A program made the position numbers and the translations under genes. A stretch of 64,000 bases of DNA from NCBI GenBank assembly GCA_003278045.1, contig QCHG01000004.1:35413-99412 (forward strand). Direction: 5' to 3'. This document shows positions 42,964-52,656 of this stretch, piece after piece. The notes beneath the pieces were generated by a model, which saw only the letters and a program-made list of their open reading frames with translations, ran no database searches and had not been told where the DNA came from. This stretch comes from Prochlorococcus sp. AG-402-A04. GTDB taxonomy: Bacteria; Cyanobacteriota; Cyanobacteriia; PCC-6307; Cyanobiaceae. Within the stretch, counting starts at the first letter, position 1. Every line of letters begins with the position of its first letter.

Positions 42964-43758
42964 TTAAATATTGCCTACTAAAGTTACTGTTCTAAATTCT
43001 ATATCCTCAATTACTTTCCAAGGTTCAGCACTCCTTTCTGCAAATTCTAAATTTTTAAATCCTAGTTCTTTAAAGTCACTTATAAACTCTGGCTCATACC
43101 ATGCTCCACTAATACATCCTGTCCATAGATCATGATCATTTTGCAATCTTAAAGGAACTTTTTTGTTAGAGACAATATCGCTAATTGCAATTCTTCCATT
43201 ATCGTTTAAAACTCTTTTTATATTTCTTAGGAGGTTATTTCTAGATTCTGGACTTACCAAGTTTAAAACACAATTACTTAAAATAATATCAACTGATTTG
43301 TCGGCGATTAATGGACTTAAATCTTTATCTAATTCATCAAGTTTTTCAATTGAACCTTCTAGAAATTCTGTATTGTTGAAACCTATATTTTTTGTAACTT
43401 CTTTAGAGGCTGATCTAGATAAAGAAAGCATATCAGGATTCTGATCAACTCCAATAACTTTCCCTTCTTTCCCAACAATTTGGGCACAAATAAAAGCATT
43501 TTTGCCGCTACCACTTCCAAGATCTAAGACTATATCATTTTTTTGAACATATTTAGTTGGATCCCCACATCCATAGTCTCTATCTATAACCTCTTGAGGA
43601 ATTGCTTCAAGTAAAACGGGATTAAACCCAACTGGTGTACAAAGACAACTTTCTTTTTCTAGTGCGGCTGAACCATATCTTTCTTGAATCGCATCTTTAT
43701 GATCGAATTGATTAGATGCTTTATTAGATGTGGTTGTATTACAGCAACTTTCAGACAT
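42964..43758 (-). CDS. arsM: Arsenite methyltransferase-like SAM enzyme
   Basis: From ATG 43758 the 264-aa protein starts MSESCCNTTT and has the ArsM-type N-terminal region (ERYGSAALEKESCLCTPVGF; RDYGCGDPTKYV) before a class I methyltransferase core: VLDLGSGSGKNAFICAQIVG for SAM binding, VIGVDQNPDMLSLSRS, and LSNCVLNLVSPESRNNLL. Several conserved cysteines (CC, CLC, YGCG, SNC, TGCISG) match arsenite S-adenosylmethyltransferases, which detoxify arsenite. Picocyanobacterial homologues are known only by similarity, so arsenic is inferred. The in-frame ATG at 43776 is the longer alternative. It is monocistronic with a terminator just upstream of it, belonging to the next gene. Confidence 0.78.
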   Translation of the reverse strand: MSESCCNTTTSNKASNQFDHKDAIQERYGSAALEKESCLCTPVGFNPVLLEAIPQEVIDRDYGCGDPTKYVQKNDIVLDLGSGSGKNAFICAQIVGKEGKVIGVDQNPDMLSLSRSASKEVTKNIGFNNTEFLEGSIEKLDELDKDLSPLIADKSVDIILSNCVLNLVSPESRNNLLRNIKRVLNDNGRIAISDIVSNKKVPLRLQNDHDLWTGCISGAWYEPEFISDFKELGFKNLEFAERSAEPWKVIEDIEFRTVTLVGNI

Positions 43759-43795
43759 ATTTTTTAAAGGACTCACGATAAATATAGCCCAAAAA

Positions 43796-43819
43796 AAAAG
43801 CCCCTGAAAAGGGGCTTTT
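43796..43819 (-). terminator. Rho-independent terminator
   Basis: A perfect 10-bp stem, AAAAGCCCCT with AGGGGCTTTT, encloses a GAAA tetraloop. On the minus strand it is followed by a T run (the complement of A9 at 43791-43799). It lies 16 bases after the stop of the DUF4278-like gene and is one of the clearest terminators in the window. Confidence 0.9.
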
Positions 43820-43835
43820 AATTTGTTTAATTAAA

Positions 43836-44009
43836 TTATTTAGTGTAATTAACACCTCTATAATTTAATTCTGCTTTTTCATTACTTGAAGAAGCGTCAT
43901 CCATTCTATTGGTGTATACGTTTCTTCTGTAGGTAAGTTCAACAAGTTGCTTTTTAGCAGCTTCTTTGTTTTGAACGTAGTTTTTACCTCTGTAAGTTAA
44001 AGTAGTCAT
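43836..44009 (-). CDS. Small DUF4278-like protein, 57 aa
   Basis: I choose ATG 44009 (MTTLTYRGKNYVQ), because the family begins this way; a longer in-frame start exists at 44045. The product shows the DUF4278 repeat at both ends: LTYRGKNY near the N-terminus and LNYRGVNYTK at the C-terminus, around a basic QLVELTYRRNVY. Function unknown; members are common in Prochlorococcus and many respond to stress. Soluble and basic. A terminator follows at 43796-43819, so it is monocistronic. Confidence 0.8.
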   Translation of the reverse strand: MTTLTYRGKNYVQNKEAAKKQLVELTYRRNVYTNRMDDASSSNEKAELNYRGVNYTK

Positions 44010-44264
44010 GTTTCGATGTGACAACACGGCCATCCCCCGTTCCATGGTATGACTCGAACTGCGCCCTCAAATGAGAGTGAACGAAAAAGTAGCGATTGCT
44101 ACCAAATTATTATAAGCGTATTTTTAACTTCATGTCTAGCTTTTACAAATAGAAACGAAGATTTAATGTTTTTTTAATTATTATCTTAGGTAAATTTTTT
44201 TTTAAATAGTCTCTAAAAAGGTTTATGTTTATATTTGGTTTAATCTTCATGTAACTTTTTATTT

Positions 44265-44522
44265 ATGACAGGTTTTTTATATTTCTTGGGAAATACTTTA
44301 AGGTGGCCAGTGTTAAAGCCAAAAGAATTTTTTTCACTACATGCTTATTTTTCAATTATTTATTTGATAACTTTTACTTTGAGTAAATATGATGTAAGCC
44401 AATCAAATTTAGTTTTTACTTTAGGAATTCTTGCACCTCTTTTAATCGCTATTGGTCAAGGACTTCCAATTGATTGCCTTGATATGGAATCATCTTTGTT
44501 GAAGGAATTAAAAACTAAATAA
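44265..44522 (+). CDS. Small membrane protein, 85 aa
   Basis: No named family. Two hydrophobic segments (about 28-40, HAYFSIIYLITFTL-like, and 47-63, LVFTLGILAPLLIAIGQG) are joined by a short loop, with a polar end (DCLDMESSLLKELKTK). The N-terminus FLYFLGNTLRWPVLKPKEFF is amphipathic. A small inner- or thylakoid-membrane protein is likely. It is convergent with the Nfu gene, 22 bases away. Confidence 0.65.
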   Translation: MTGFLYFLGNTLRWPVLKPKEFFSLHAYFSIIYLITFTLSKYDVSQSNLVFTLGILAPLLIAIGQGLPIDCLDMESSLLKELKTK

Positions 44523-44544
44523 AATATATATCAGTTAAAAATTT

Positions 44545-44790
44545 TTATAAAACCTGGACAACTTCGCTTATTTCAGGAATCATTTCTTTTAACTTTCTTT
44601 CAATACCCATTTTGAGAGTCATAGTGCTACTTGGGCAACTACCACATGCTCCTTGAAGTCTGACTTTGACAATTGGACCATCTATTTCTGCAATCTCAAC
44701 ATTACCTCCATCAGAAATTAAAAAAGGTCTTAGCTCGTCAAGGACTTTTTCTACATTTTCGTTTGTCAGAGAGAGTGTTTCAGTACTCAT
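44545..44790 (-). CDS. nfuA: NifU-like Fe-S scaffold (Nfu C-terminal domain)
   Basis: This protein assembles and transfers iron-sulfur clusters, essential for photosystem I in cyanobacteria. The 81-aa product is a single Nfu domain: [32 protein letters not shown], and the cluster-ligating C-x-x-C in [18 protein letters not shown] (Cys49 and Cys52). The C-terminus ends ISEVVQV. Its length equals the minimal cyanobacterial Nfu. It is divergent from mqo with a 70-base spacer. Confidence 0.95.
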   Translation of the reverse strand: MSTETLSLTNENVEKVLDELRPFLISDGGNVEIAEIDGPIVKVRLQGACGSCPSSTMTLKMGIERKLKEMIPEISEVVQVL

Positions 44791-44860
44791 AATTTTGTAT
44801 TAACTTTATAATAAGCCTAGAAAGAAATCTGATTAATTGCAAAAAAGATAATTTTCTGTT

Positions 44861-46357
44861 GTGACTTCATCTAAAAATCCCACTAATGACAATAGCTACT
44901 TTGATGCAGTCTTAGTAGGAGCAGGGATAATGAGTAGTACTTTAGCCCTCCTAATTTCAGAAGTTTTACCAGATATAAAATTTCTTATTATTGAAAAATT
45001 AAATGCTCCAGGAAGTGAAAGTACTGGTGCTTTTAATAATGCAGGTACAGGACATGCGGCTAATTGCGAATTAAACTATACCCCTTTAGATGAAAAAGGA
45101 AATCTAAAAATAGATAAAGCGCTCTCAATAAATCGTTCTTTTGAAAGATCCATGTCTTTATGGGCCTCATTGTATGAAGCAGGGAAGATTGATATTAACA
45201 AGTTTCTAAAATTTATTCCTCATATTAGCTTTGTTTCTGGTCAGGATAATATTTCTTTTTTAAAAAAAAGATTTCAGAAAATGTCCGAAAATCCTGAATT
45301 TATTGATATGGAATTTTCTACATCTTTTGATGAAATTTCATCATGGGCTCCTCTAATAACAAAAGATAGAAATCCATCTACTCAAATTGCTGCTACCAGA
45401 ATAGGTAGGGGAACTGATATCAATTTTGAGGCTTTAACTAAAGAGTATTTGTCATTAGTTTCTTTAAACAAAAATGTTGAAATTAGATACAAAACAGAAT
45501 TAGTAGATCTAAAGAAAATTGATAAAAAACAATGGGAACTAGAAATCAGTTCTGAAGGTAGAAAAACTTCAATTAGAACTGGCTACGTTTTTCTTGGTGC
45601 TGGTGGAAAAACAATTAATTATTTACAAAAATCAAAAATTCCAGAAGCAAAAAGTTATGGTGGATTTCCTGTTAGTGGGAAATGGCTTATTTGCGAGAAA
45701 AAAGATCTAACAGAAAAACATAACTCAAAAGTTTATGGTAAAGCTGATATTGGATCCCCACCAATGTCTGTGCCTCATTTAGACACCAGATGGATCGATA
45801 ATAAAAAACTTCTTTTATATGGACCTTTTGCTGGATTTACAACGAAATTTCTAAAACAAAGTTCATACTTTGACTTATTTAGTTCAATAAAAAAGAATAA
45901 TATTTTTTCTATGTTAGACGTTGGTTTCAAGAACAACGATTTAATTAATTACCTAATATCACAATCATTAAAGAACCATAACTCAAGAGTTGAGAATTTA
46001 AAGAATATGATGCCATCAGCTAATCCTTCTGATTGGTATTTAAAGAATGCTGGTCAAAGAGTCCAAATAATTAAAAAAACTGAAGGTGGTGGTTCTTTGA
46101 AATTTGGAACTGAGATTGTAAATTCATCTGATGGATCATTATCTGCTTTGTTGGGAGCCTCTCCGGGAGCAAGTACTGCGGTTTCAATTATGGTTGAGGT
46201 TCTAGAAAAATCTGTTTTATTTTTAAACGATAAGCATAATCTTCAGAAAAAGATAAATGACTTAATTTATCCAGAACTATCAGTCTCTGAAAATTACAGT
46301 ACCTTCATAAAAGAAATTAAAAAAAGAAATAATTCTATTTTTGGTTTCCATCCATAA
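44861..46357 (+). CDS. mqo: Malate:quinone oxidoreductase
   Basis: Mqo oxidises malate to oxaloacetate and passes electrons to quinones through FAD at the membrane. The 498-aa flavoprotein has the N-terminal FAD motif [18 protein letters not shown], the family line [20 protein letters not shown], and the conserved C-terminal [25 protein letters not shown]. The start is GTG 44861. It is a peripheral membrane enzyme with no transmembrane segment. The gene is common in marine picocyanobacteria, whose TCA cycle is incomplete. It is followed 55 bases later by lepA. Confidence 0.95.
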   Translation: MTSSKNPTNDNSYFDAVLVGAGIMSSTLALLISEVLPDIKFLIIEKLNAPGSESTGAFNNAGTGHAANCELNYTPLDEKGNLKIDKALSINRSFERSMSLWASLYEAGKIDINKFLKFIPHISFVSGQDNISFLKKRFQKMSENPEFIDMEFSTSFDEISSWAPLITKDRNPSTQIAATRIGRGTDINFEALTKEYLSLVSLNKNVEIRYKTELVDLKKIDKKQWELEISSEGRKTSIRTGYVFLGAGGKTINYLQKSKIPEAKSYGGFPVSGKWLICEKKDLTEKHNSKVYGKADIGSPPMSVPHLDTRWIDNKKLLLYGPFAGFTTKFLKQSSYFDLFSSIKKNNIFSMLDVGFKNNDLINYLISQSLKNHNSRVENLKNMMPSANPSDWYLKNAGQRVQIIKKTEGGGSLKFGTEIVNSSDGSLSALLGASPGASTAVSIMVEVLEKSVLFLNDKHNLQKKINDLIYPELSVSENYSTFIKEIKKRNNSIFGFHP

Positions 46358-46412
46358 TTCTAATTAGCTAATATTAATCAAGATGTAATAAGAGGAGAAT
46401 TTTTCTTTCTAT

Positions 46413-48221
46413 ATGACTGATATATCTGTTTCAAAAATTAGAAATTTCTGCATAATCGCTCATATTGACCATGGTAAATCTACCCTTGCAGATAGGTTAC
46501 TTCAAGATACTGGTACTGTGCAGCAAAGGGATATGCAAGAACAATTTTTGGATAGTATGGATCTTGAAAGAGAGAGAGGAATTACTATCAAGTTACAGGC
46601 CGCTAGGATGAAATATAAAGCTGACGATTCCCAAGAATATGTTTTGAACTTAATAGATACTCCAGGGCATGTTGATTTCTCTTATGAGGTTAGTAGATCT
46701 CTTCAAGCTTGTGAAGGCGCCTTACTTGTTGTTGATGCAAGTCAAGGAGTAGAAGCTCAAACCTTAGCTAATGTTTATCTTGCCTTAGAAAATAATCTTG
46801 AAATAATTCCTGTTTTAAATAAAGTTGATTTACCAGGGGCTGATGCTGAAAAAATAAAACAAGAAATAGAGGAAATTATTGGACTTGATACATTTAATGC
46901 AATAAATTGTTCAGCAAAAACTGGAGTTGGTATTAAAGATATTTTGGAAGCAATTGTAAGAAGAGTACCTCCTCCTCAAGATGAAATTAAACTACCTACA
47001 AAGGCACTGATTTTTGATTCTTATTATGATCCGTACAGGGGAGTTATTGTTTATTTCAGGGTGATATCTGGGTCTTTAAATAAGAGAGAAAAAATATTAT
47101 TAATGGCAAGTAAGAAAAATTATGAACTAGATGAGATAGGAATAATGGCGCCTGATCAGCAGCAAGTTGATGAATTACATGCAGGAGAAGTTGGTTATTT
47201 AGCTGCTTCTATAAAATCAGTTGCTGATGCGAGAGTGGGAGATACGATTACTCTTTTAAATTCACCTGCCAATGATCCTTTGCCTGGATATAAGACAGCA
47301 AATCCTATGGTTTTTTGTGGCTTATTCCCTACTGATGCTGATCAATTCCCAGATTTAAGAGTATCACTAGAAAAATTACAATTATCTGATGCAGCTTTAA
47401 AATATGAGCCCGAAACCAGTAGCGCAATGGGCTTCGGATTTAGGTGCGGATTCCTAGGACTTCTTCATATGGAGATTGTTCAAGAAAGATTAGAAAGAGA
47501 ATATGACTTGGATCTAATCGTGACGGCACCATCAGTTATTTATAAAGTTAATTTAAATCAGCAGGAACATATCTTTATTGATAATCCTTCTACAATTCCT
47601 GATCCACAACTTAGAGAATCAATAGAAGAGCCTTATGTGAAAATGGAAATTTATGCTCCTAATGAATTTAATGGAACATTAATGGTTTTATGTCAGGAAA
47701 GAAGGGGAGTATTTATAGATATGAAATACATAACAACAGATCGAGTTACCTTGATTTATGAAATTCCATTAGCAGAAGTTGTTACAGATTTCTTTGATCA
47801 AATGAAAAGTAGAACCCAAGGTTATGCATCAATGGAATATCATTTAATTGGCTATAGAAAAAATGACCTTGTTAGATTAGATGTTCTAATAAATTCAGAA
47901 AGAGCAGATCCATTAACTTCTATTGTTCATAAAGATAAGGCTTATGGAATTGGCAGAAGTTTAGTTGAGAAATTAAAAGAACTTATTCCAAAACAACAAT
48001 TTAAAATACCTATTCAAGCATCAATCGGTAGCAGGATTATTGCAAGTGAAAGCATAAGTGCTTTGCGAAAAGATGTTTTATCTAAATGTTATGGAGGGGA
48101 TATTTCTAGGAAAAAGAAACTTTTAAAAAAACAAGCCAAAGGTAAAAAGAGGATGAAGGCAATGGGTAAAGTTGAAGTCCCTCAAGAAGCTTTTATGGCA
48201 GTCTTGAAATTAAACCAGTAA
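46413..48221 (+). CDS. lepA: Elongation factor 4 (LepA)
   Basis: LepA is a ribosomal GTPase that back-translocates or remodels stalled ribosomes. The 602-aa protein has the GTPase motifs [15 protein letters not shown], the DTPGHVDF and NKVDLPGA lines, and the LepA-specific C-terminal end: [20 protein letters not shown], then [21 protein letters not shown] and [12 protein letters not shown]. The length is normal. A GAGGAGA sequence (46391-46397) upstream supports the ATG at 46413. The following gene is an ABC permease after 79 bases. Confidence 0.98.
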   Translation: MTDISVSKIRNFCIIAHIDHGKSTLADRLLQDTGTVQQRDMQEQFLDSMDLERERGITIKLQAARMKYKADDSQEYVLNLIDTPGHVDFSYEVSRSLQACEGALLVVDASQGVEAQTLANVYLALENNLEIIPVLNKVDLPGADAEKIKQEIEEIIGLDTFNAINCSAKTGVGIKDILEAIVRRVPPPQDEIKLPTKALIFDSYYDPYRGVIVYFRVISGSLNKREKILLMASKKNYELDEIGIMAPDQQQVDELHAGEVGYLAASIKSVADARVGDTITLLNSPANDPLPGYKTANPMVFCGLFPTDADQFPDLRVSLEKLQLSDAALKYEPETSSAMGFGFRCGFLGLLHMEIVQERLEREYDLDLIVTAPSVIYKVNLNQQEHIFIDNPSTIPDPQLRESIEEPYVKMEIYAPNEFNGTLMVLCQERRGVFIDMKYITTDRVTLIYEIPLAEVVTDFFDQMKSRTQGYASMEYHLIGYRKNDLVRLDVLINSERADPLTSIVHKDKAYGIGRSLVEKLKELIPKQQFKIPIQASIGSRIIASESISALRKDVLSKCYGGDISRKKKLLKKQAKGKKRMKAMGKVEVPQEAFMAVLKLNQ

Positions 48222-48300
48222 TTTCTTCTAATTTAAAATTTATAGCTATTTTTTTTTTAAAGAATTGGGTATATTTCATTTATATTTTTAAAAAAAGATT

Positions 48301-49146
48301 TTGAATATTAACTCATTTAATCGTGTCGGCGCAAATATCAGAAAAGCTGGATTTTTAATTGTACTTTTTTATATTCTTGTTGTTTTAATAATGAAATTTT
48401 TAGAGGCTAATAATTTTTTTGGCTATTCATTTTCAATTTTAAGCAATGATATCTTTGCCCCTCCTTCTCTTAATCATTTTTGTGGCACAGATAGATTAGG
48501 AAGAGATGTTTGCTTAAGAACTTTGCAAGGATCATCATTAGCTATAGAGGTTGTATTCTTAGCTATTCTTTTTTCATTAAGTTTGGGTTTGCCATTGGGA
48601 TTATTAAGTGGATATTTTGGTGGTTTTTTTGATAAATGCTTATCACTAATAATGGATACTATTTTTTCTATACCTGTAATTTTGCTTTCAGTTGTTGTGG
48701 CTTTTGTATTGGGTAAAGGTATCCTTAACGCGGCTTTGGCATTGTGTATTGTTTACGCTCCTCAATATTTTAGATTAATCAGAAATCAGACAATATTGGT
48801 TAAATCCGAAACTTATGTGGAGGCAGCTCAAGTTGCAGGAGCTGATGTTAAAAAAATTATTTTTAAATATATTCTCCCAAATGTAATAACACCATTGCCT
48901 ATTCTGCTTACCCTAAATGCTGCAGATGCTGTTTTGGTATTAGGAAGTTTAGGATTTTTAGGCCTTGGCGTTCCTGCAGATGTCCCAGAGTGGGGAAGTG
49001 ATTTAAATCTGGCTCTTGCCGCTTTACCTACAGGTATCTGGTGGACGGCTTTGTTCCCAGGTTTGGCAATGTTTTTTTTAGTTTTAGGTCTTTCTTTTAT
49101 AGGAGAGGACCTTGAAGAAATTTTTGATAGTCAAAATTCTGAATAA
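48301..49146 (+). CDS. ABC transporter permease, dipeptide/oligopeptide type (DppC/OppC)
   Basis: The 281-aa permease has an N-terminal hydrophobic segment (IRKAGFLIVLFYILVVLIMK), the family's periplasmic lead PPSLNHFCGTDRLGRDVCLR (the GTDxLGRD motif), further membrane helices, and the EAA-like cytoplasmic loop VEAAQVAGADVKKIIFKYI followed by LGFLGLGVPADVPEWG. These are typical of DppC/OppC/NikC subunits. No partner DppB, binding protein or ATPase is adjacent, so cargo (peptides or nickel) and partners are unknown. The start is TTG 48301. Confidence 0.88.
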   Translation: MNINSFNRVGANIRKAGFLIVLFYILVVLIMKFLEANNFFGYSFSILSNDIFAPPSLNHFCGTDRLGRDVCLRTLQGSSLAIEVVFLAILFSLSLGLPLGLLSGYFGGFFDKCLSLIMDTIFSIPVILLSVVVAFVLGKGILNAALALCIVYAPQYFRLIRNQTILVKSETYVEAAQVAGADVKKIIFKYILPNVITPLPILLTLNAADAVLVLGSLGFLGLGVPADVPEWGSDLNLALAALPTGIWWTALFPGLAMFFLVLGLSFIGEDLEEIFDSQNSE

Positions 49147-49148
49147 AT

Positions 49149-49820
49149 TTAGTTATCTGTAATAGGATCAAGTTCTCCCTGATCATTCAACTTTGGATAT
49201 TCTTTAGCTGATTTTTTATACACCGCAGCTAATTCTGGGTAACACCATTCAAAAAGTGTTTTTTGATATTCATCCATATTTAACCCTTCTCCACTAACGG
49301 GCAATATACCTTTATTTTTTCTTTGGCGAACAGCTTCGAATAATAATATAGAAGCAGCAACTGAAACATTCAGAGATTGAACCATACCTCTCATAGGTAT
49401 AAAAATTGATTGATCAACCATTGATATAAGTTCATTACTTAGTCCCCATTTTTCTGCTCCTAAAACAAAACATGTATTTTGAGAATAATCAAAATTTCTA
49501 TAATCTACTGATTCACTATTAAGAGTCGTTCCATATAATTTAAAACCCTTATTCTTTAAATCAGATATCGCAGTGATAGTATTTTCATGATTATTCAGTT
49601 TTACCCATTTTTGACTTCCTTGAGCAGTACTATTAAAAGTCTTAACGGCATTCGTTTTGCTAATAAAATTTGCTTCGAAAACTCCTGCTGCATCACATGT
49701 CCTTAATATCGCAGATAAATTATGTGGTTTATTGACATCCTCAACTAAAACAGTCAAGTTTTTCATTCTGCAATCTAAAACACTTTTGATTCGTTCAAAT
49801 CTTCTTGGCAAAATTGACAT
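49149..49820 (-). CDS. trmH: tRNA (guanosine-18-2'-O)-methyltransferase
   Basis: TrmH methylates the ribose of G18 in the D-loop of tRNAs. The 223-aa SPOUT enzyme has the N-terminal RFERIKSVLDCRM, the VLVEDVNKPHNLSAILRTCDAAGV (motif 1), TCFVLGAEKWGLSNELIS (motif 2, SAM knot) and FIPMRGMVQSLNVSVAASI (motif 3) lines. Length and order match TrmH class. It converges with the ABC permease with a two-base gap. Confidence 0.93.
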   Translation of the reverse strand: MSILPRRFERIKSVLDCRMKNLTVLVEDVNKPHNLSAILRTCDAAGVFEANFISKTNAVKTFNSTAQGSQKWVKLNNHENTITAISDLKNKGFKLYGTTLNSESVDYRNFDYSQNTCFVLGAEKWGLSNELISMVDQSIFIPMRGMVQSLNVSVAASILLFEAVRQRKNKGILPVSGEGLNMDEYQKTLFEWCYPELAAVYKKSAKEYPKLNDQGELDPITDN

Positions 49821-49916
49821 TTATAATTTTTTCACACTTTTAAATTATATTCAAAAAGTATTGATTACCTATTAAATCTCTTAGTTTATAATATTTTCGT
49901 AGTTTAAATTAAATCA

Positions 49917-50120
49917 ATGGCATACATAGAATGGGACTATACAGTAATAACAAGTATGGTAGAAAAACAAGGGTGGGATTTACCTGATCGTGAATCGGAA
50001 GAATGGAATAAATTTAACGATGAATTAGGAGAAAAAATGAGAGGTGTTGGGCTTATTTTTGAAAAATATTGTAAATTTACTCCTGACGTAGGAGAAGGAG
50101 TTCATCTTCTAGATGAATGA
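49917..50120 (+). CDS. Small conserved protein, 67 aa
   Basis: No family recognised. The soluble product begins MAYIEWDYTVITSMVEKQGW and has an acidic helical centre (ESEEWNKFNDELGEKMRG) and a C-terminal KFTPDVGEGVHLLDE. The composition and clean ATG start favour a real gene. It is the first of a plus-strand series but separated by 177 bases from the next gene. Confidence 0.6.
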   Translation: MAYIEWDYTVITSMVEKQGWDLPDRESEEWNKFNDELGEKMRGVGLIFEKYCKFTPDVGEGVHLLDE

Positions 50121-50297
50121 TCATAAATAGATTTAAACCATTGATGTATCCCTTAATCAATGGCTTATTAATTTATAAGATAATATAATTTCACTAAATT
50201 AGAACTGGCAATTATTAAGGCTTTATAAAGCTTGTACTCTAAAAAAAATTTTTTATTCCACAAAAAAGTTATTTAATTTCTATATTTGAATAAAAAT

Positions 50298-50690
50298 ATG
50301 AAAAATAAATTAACCTTTTTATTCGATGGTGGTTGTCCACTTTGTTTGAGAGAAACAAACTTTCTTAAAAAAAGAGATACCTTAAATCAAATTGCATTTA
50401 TAGATATTAATAGTAAAGATTATGATCGAAGTCTTTTTAATGACATCTCATATGCAGAAGCTATGTCAAACCTGCATGGGATTATTGAAAATGGTGAAAT
50501 TATTAGGGGACTAGATGTACTTGCATATTCTTATGAATTAGTTGGTTTAGGTTGGGTTTATTATCCCTTGAAGATTAAGCTCTTATCTCCATTATTGAGA
50601 TTGGTTTACAGATATTGGGCAAAATATAGACTTCAAATTACAGGTAGATCCGATATTGAAAAACTTTGTACCTCACAATGTGAACAATAA
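50298..50690 (+). CDS. DCC-type thiol-disulfide oxidoreductase (DUF393)
   Basis: From ATG 50298 the 130-aa product has the DUF393 motif FLFDGGCPLCLRETNFLKKR, where the D-G-x-C-x-x-C (CPLC) is a probable redox pair, and later IRGLDVLAYSYELVGLG. The end (SDIEKLCTSQCEQ) has two more cysteines. A longer start at TTG 50286 is possible. It is the first gene of a tight four-gene unit leading to a photolyase-related protein; the next gene starts two bases after its stop. A redox role for the cofactor environment of that protein is speculative. Confidence 0.82.
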   Translation: MKNKLTFLFDGGCPLCLRETNFLKKRDTLNQIAFIDINSKDYDRSLFNDISYAEAMSNLHGIIENGEIIRGLDVLAYSYELVGLGWVYYPLKIKLLSPLLRLVYRYWAKYRLQITGRSDIEKLCTSQCEQ

Positions 50691-50692
50691 AT

Positions 50693-50929
50693 ATGGAAAG
50701 TATTGATATAGACAGAATAATAGAAATGTGTTGGGAAGATAGAACACCCTTTGAAGCTATCGAGTATCAATTTGGTTTAAAAGAGGAAGATGCGATAAAA
50801 ATTATGCGTCAAAATCTTAAACCCAAATCTTTCAAAGTCTGGAGAAAGAGAGTTTCGGGAAGAAATACAAAACATATGGCCCTTAAAGATTCAACTAGAT
50901 TTAAATCTACTCATAAAAGAAAATTATAA
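50693..50929 (+). CDS. TIGR03643 / DUF2805-like small protein
   Basis: The 78-aa product matches my memory of TIGR03643/DUF2805: IDIDRIIEMCWEDRTPFEAI, EYQFGLKEEDAIKIMRQNLK and a basic end SFKVWRKRVSGRNTKHMAL. It resembles a small helix-turn-helix-like basic protein. This family often occurs next to photolyase/cryptochrome-related genes and DUF2256, as it does here. Function unknown. It lies two bases after the DUF393 gene. Confidence 0.82.
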   Translation: MESIDIDRIIEMCWEDRTPFEAIEYQFGLKEEDAIKIMRQNLKPKSFKVWRKRVSGRNTKHMALKDSTRFKSTHKRKL

Positions 50930-50932
50930 ATT

Positions 50933-51064
50933 TTGAAAAATCTTTCTACTAAAACTTGTCCTGTTTGCAATAGGCCATTTGAGTGGCGTAAAAAATGGAA
51001 AAACTGTTGGGATGATGTTATCTACTGTTCAAAAAGATGCAGTAATAGGAAGTCGCAAAGATGA
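50933..51064 (+). CDS. DUF2256-like zinc-ribbon peptide, 43 aa
   Basis: TTG 50933 to TGA 51064 encodes a 43-residue protein with two C-x2-C/C-x3-C type knuckles: [15 protein letters not shown] and [12 protein letters not shown], rich in tryptophan and lysine. This matches DUF2256, a small zinc-binding family usually beside photolyase/cryptochrome-related genes. It overlaps the photolyase-like gene by four bases (ATGA), so translation is coupled. Its role is unknown; the fixed neighbourhood suggests help in folding or regulation of that protein. Confidence 0.85.
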   Translation: MKNLSTKTCPVCNRPFEWRKKWKNCWDDVIYCSKRCSNRKSQR

Positions 51065-52551
51065 AACAAGTATCAATTATTTTCCCGAATCAACTTTTTC
51101 GAGAAAGCCCAATCTTAGAAATAAATTGTGAAGTTTTGATTTTGGAAGACTCATTATTTTTTGGAAATGATAAATTTCATAAATTAATTAACCATAAAAA
51201 TAAGTTAGTTTTTCATAGAGCATCTATGCTCGCTTATAAAAATTATTTAGAAATATCTGGCTTTAAAGTTTTATATATCGAAAACAAGAATAATGTTTCT
51301 ACAGTTGATTACTTATCGGAATTTATTAAAAATAAATATCAGAAAATAAATCTCATTGACCCGCATGATTTTTTAATAATGAAGAGGATTAATTTTTTTG
51401 TTGAAACTAATAATTTAGCTTTAAATATTTTGCCTTCTCCTATGTTTATGAGCAGTGAAGATTTAAAAGATTTATTTGCATCAAATACAAAAAAACCTCT
51501 TATGGGGAGATTTTATGAGAATCAAAGAAAGAGCCAAAAGATATTAGTTAATCCTGATGATACACCTGAAGGTGGTAAATGGAGTTTCGATGAAATGAAC
51601 AGAAAAAAATTACCAAAAAAAATAAATATACCCGATATACCTAAATTTCAAAAAAATAAATTTGTAGTTAATGCAGAAAGATCATTAGCCAATTTTGATA
51701 TTGAGTTTATTGGAGAAAGTAATAACTTTTTATATCCAACTAATTTTGAAGAGGCAGATGAATGGTTAAATGATTTTTTTAAACATAGATTTTTCTTATT
51801 TGGAGATTATGAGGATGCTATTTCTAAAGAAAATTCTTTTTTATGGCACAGTTTACTTTCTCCTCTTTTAAATAGCGGCTTATTAACCCCAGATGTAGTA
51901 GTAAATAAAGCATTACTTTTTGCAAAAAATAATAATGTTCCTATTAACTCTTTAGAGGGTTTTATTCGTCAAATTATTGGATGGAGAGAATTTATTTGCC
52001 TCGTCTATAAAAAGTACGGAACAAAGATGCGAAATAGTAATTTTTGGAATTTTGAAGATAAGCCAATTCCAAAATCTTTTTATCAAGGAAATACAGGAAT
52101 TGAACCAGTAGACTTTGTTATAAAAAATATTATGAAATTTGGTTATTGTCATCATATTGAGCGGTTAATGATTCTTGGCAACTTTATGCTTCTATGTAGA
52201 ATTCACCCCAACCAAGTTTATAAATGGTTTATGGAAATGTTTATTGATTCCTATGATTGGGTTATGGTCCCAAATGTTTACGGAATGAGTCAGTTTAGTG
52301 ATGGTGGTATCTTCTCAACAAAGCCATATATATCAAGCTCTAATTATGTAAAAAAAATGTCTAATTTTAAAAGTGGCTCATGGTGTGAAATATGGGATGG
52401 CTTATTTTGGAAATTTATTAAAGATAATGAAAGCTTTTTTAGAAAGCAATATCGTCTGGCAATGTTAACGAGAAATCTCGATAAAATGTCAGAGGAAAAA
52501 TTAAATAACCACTTAAAAACTGCCGATAAATTTTTAAGAGATATTCAATAA
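51061..52551 (+). CDS. Photolyase-related protein (PhrB/CryB clade), without the usual Fe-S cysteines
   Basis: The 496-aa protein belongs to the prokaryotic (6-4) photolyase/cryptochrome-related group. It shows the N-terminal [35 protein letters not shown] (about 298-316), the [19 protein letters not shown] region with the His365-His366 pair, and [20 protein letters not shown] near the FAD pocket. The iron-sulfur cluster ligands of this group, as I recall them (an early Cys, a C-x2-C, and a later Cys), are mostly absent: the segment after YVKKMSNF is the short [14 protein letters not shown] with a single Cys442, and the early position reads IEPV. So the protein is FAD-based but probably not Fe-S. 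DNA repair or light-sensing role inferred. Confidence 0.85.
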   Translation: MKQVSIIFPNQLFRESPILEINCEVLILEDSLFFGNDKFHKLINHKNKLVFHRASMLAYKNYLEISGFKVLYIENKNNVSTVDYLSEFIKNKYQKINLIDPHDFLIMKRINFFVETNNLALNILPSPMFMSSEDLKDLFASNTKKPLMGRFYENQRKSQKILVNPDDTPEGGKWSFDEMNRKKLPKKINIPDIPKFQKNKFVVNAERSLANFDIEFIGESNNFLYPTNFEEADEWLNDFFKHRFFLFGDYEDAISKENSFLWHSLLSPLLNSGLLTPDVVVNKALLFAKNNNVPINSLEGFIRQIIGWREFICLVYKKYGTKMRNSNFWNFEDKPIPKSFYQGNTGIEPVDFVIKNIMKFGYCHHIERLMILGNFMLLCRIHPNQVYKWFMEMFIDSYDWVMVPNVYGMSQFSDGGIFSTKPYISSSNYVKKMSNFKSGSWCEIWDGLFWKFIKDNESFFRKQYRLAMLTRNLDKMSEEKLNNHLKTADKFLRDIQ

Positions 52552-52656
52552 ATTAAGAGTAATAACCTATAGTTGTCTCTGAAAAATTAAAAGAATATTA
52601 TGTTATGAAGAAATATTAAGTAGGGATGTTAACTTGTGAAAAATTAGATTTATCTA

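Noticed and set aside
44046..44080. tRNA gene fragment (ACTCGAACTGCGCCCTC)
   Set aside because: It recalls a tRNA 3' T-arm in reverse complement, but no acceptor stem, anticodon arm or full T-stem can be formed; probably chance or leader sequence of the DUF4278-like gene.
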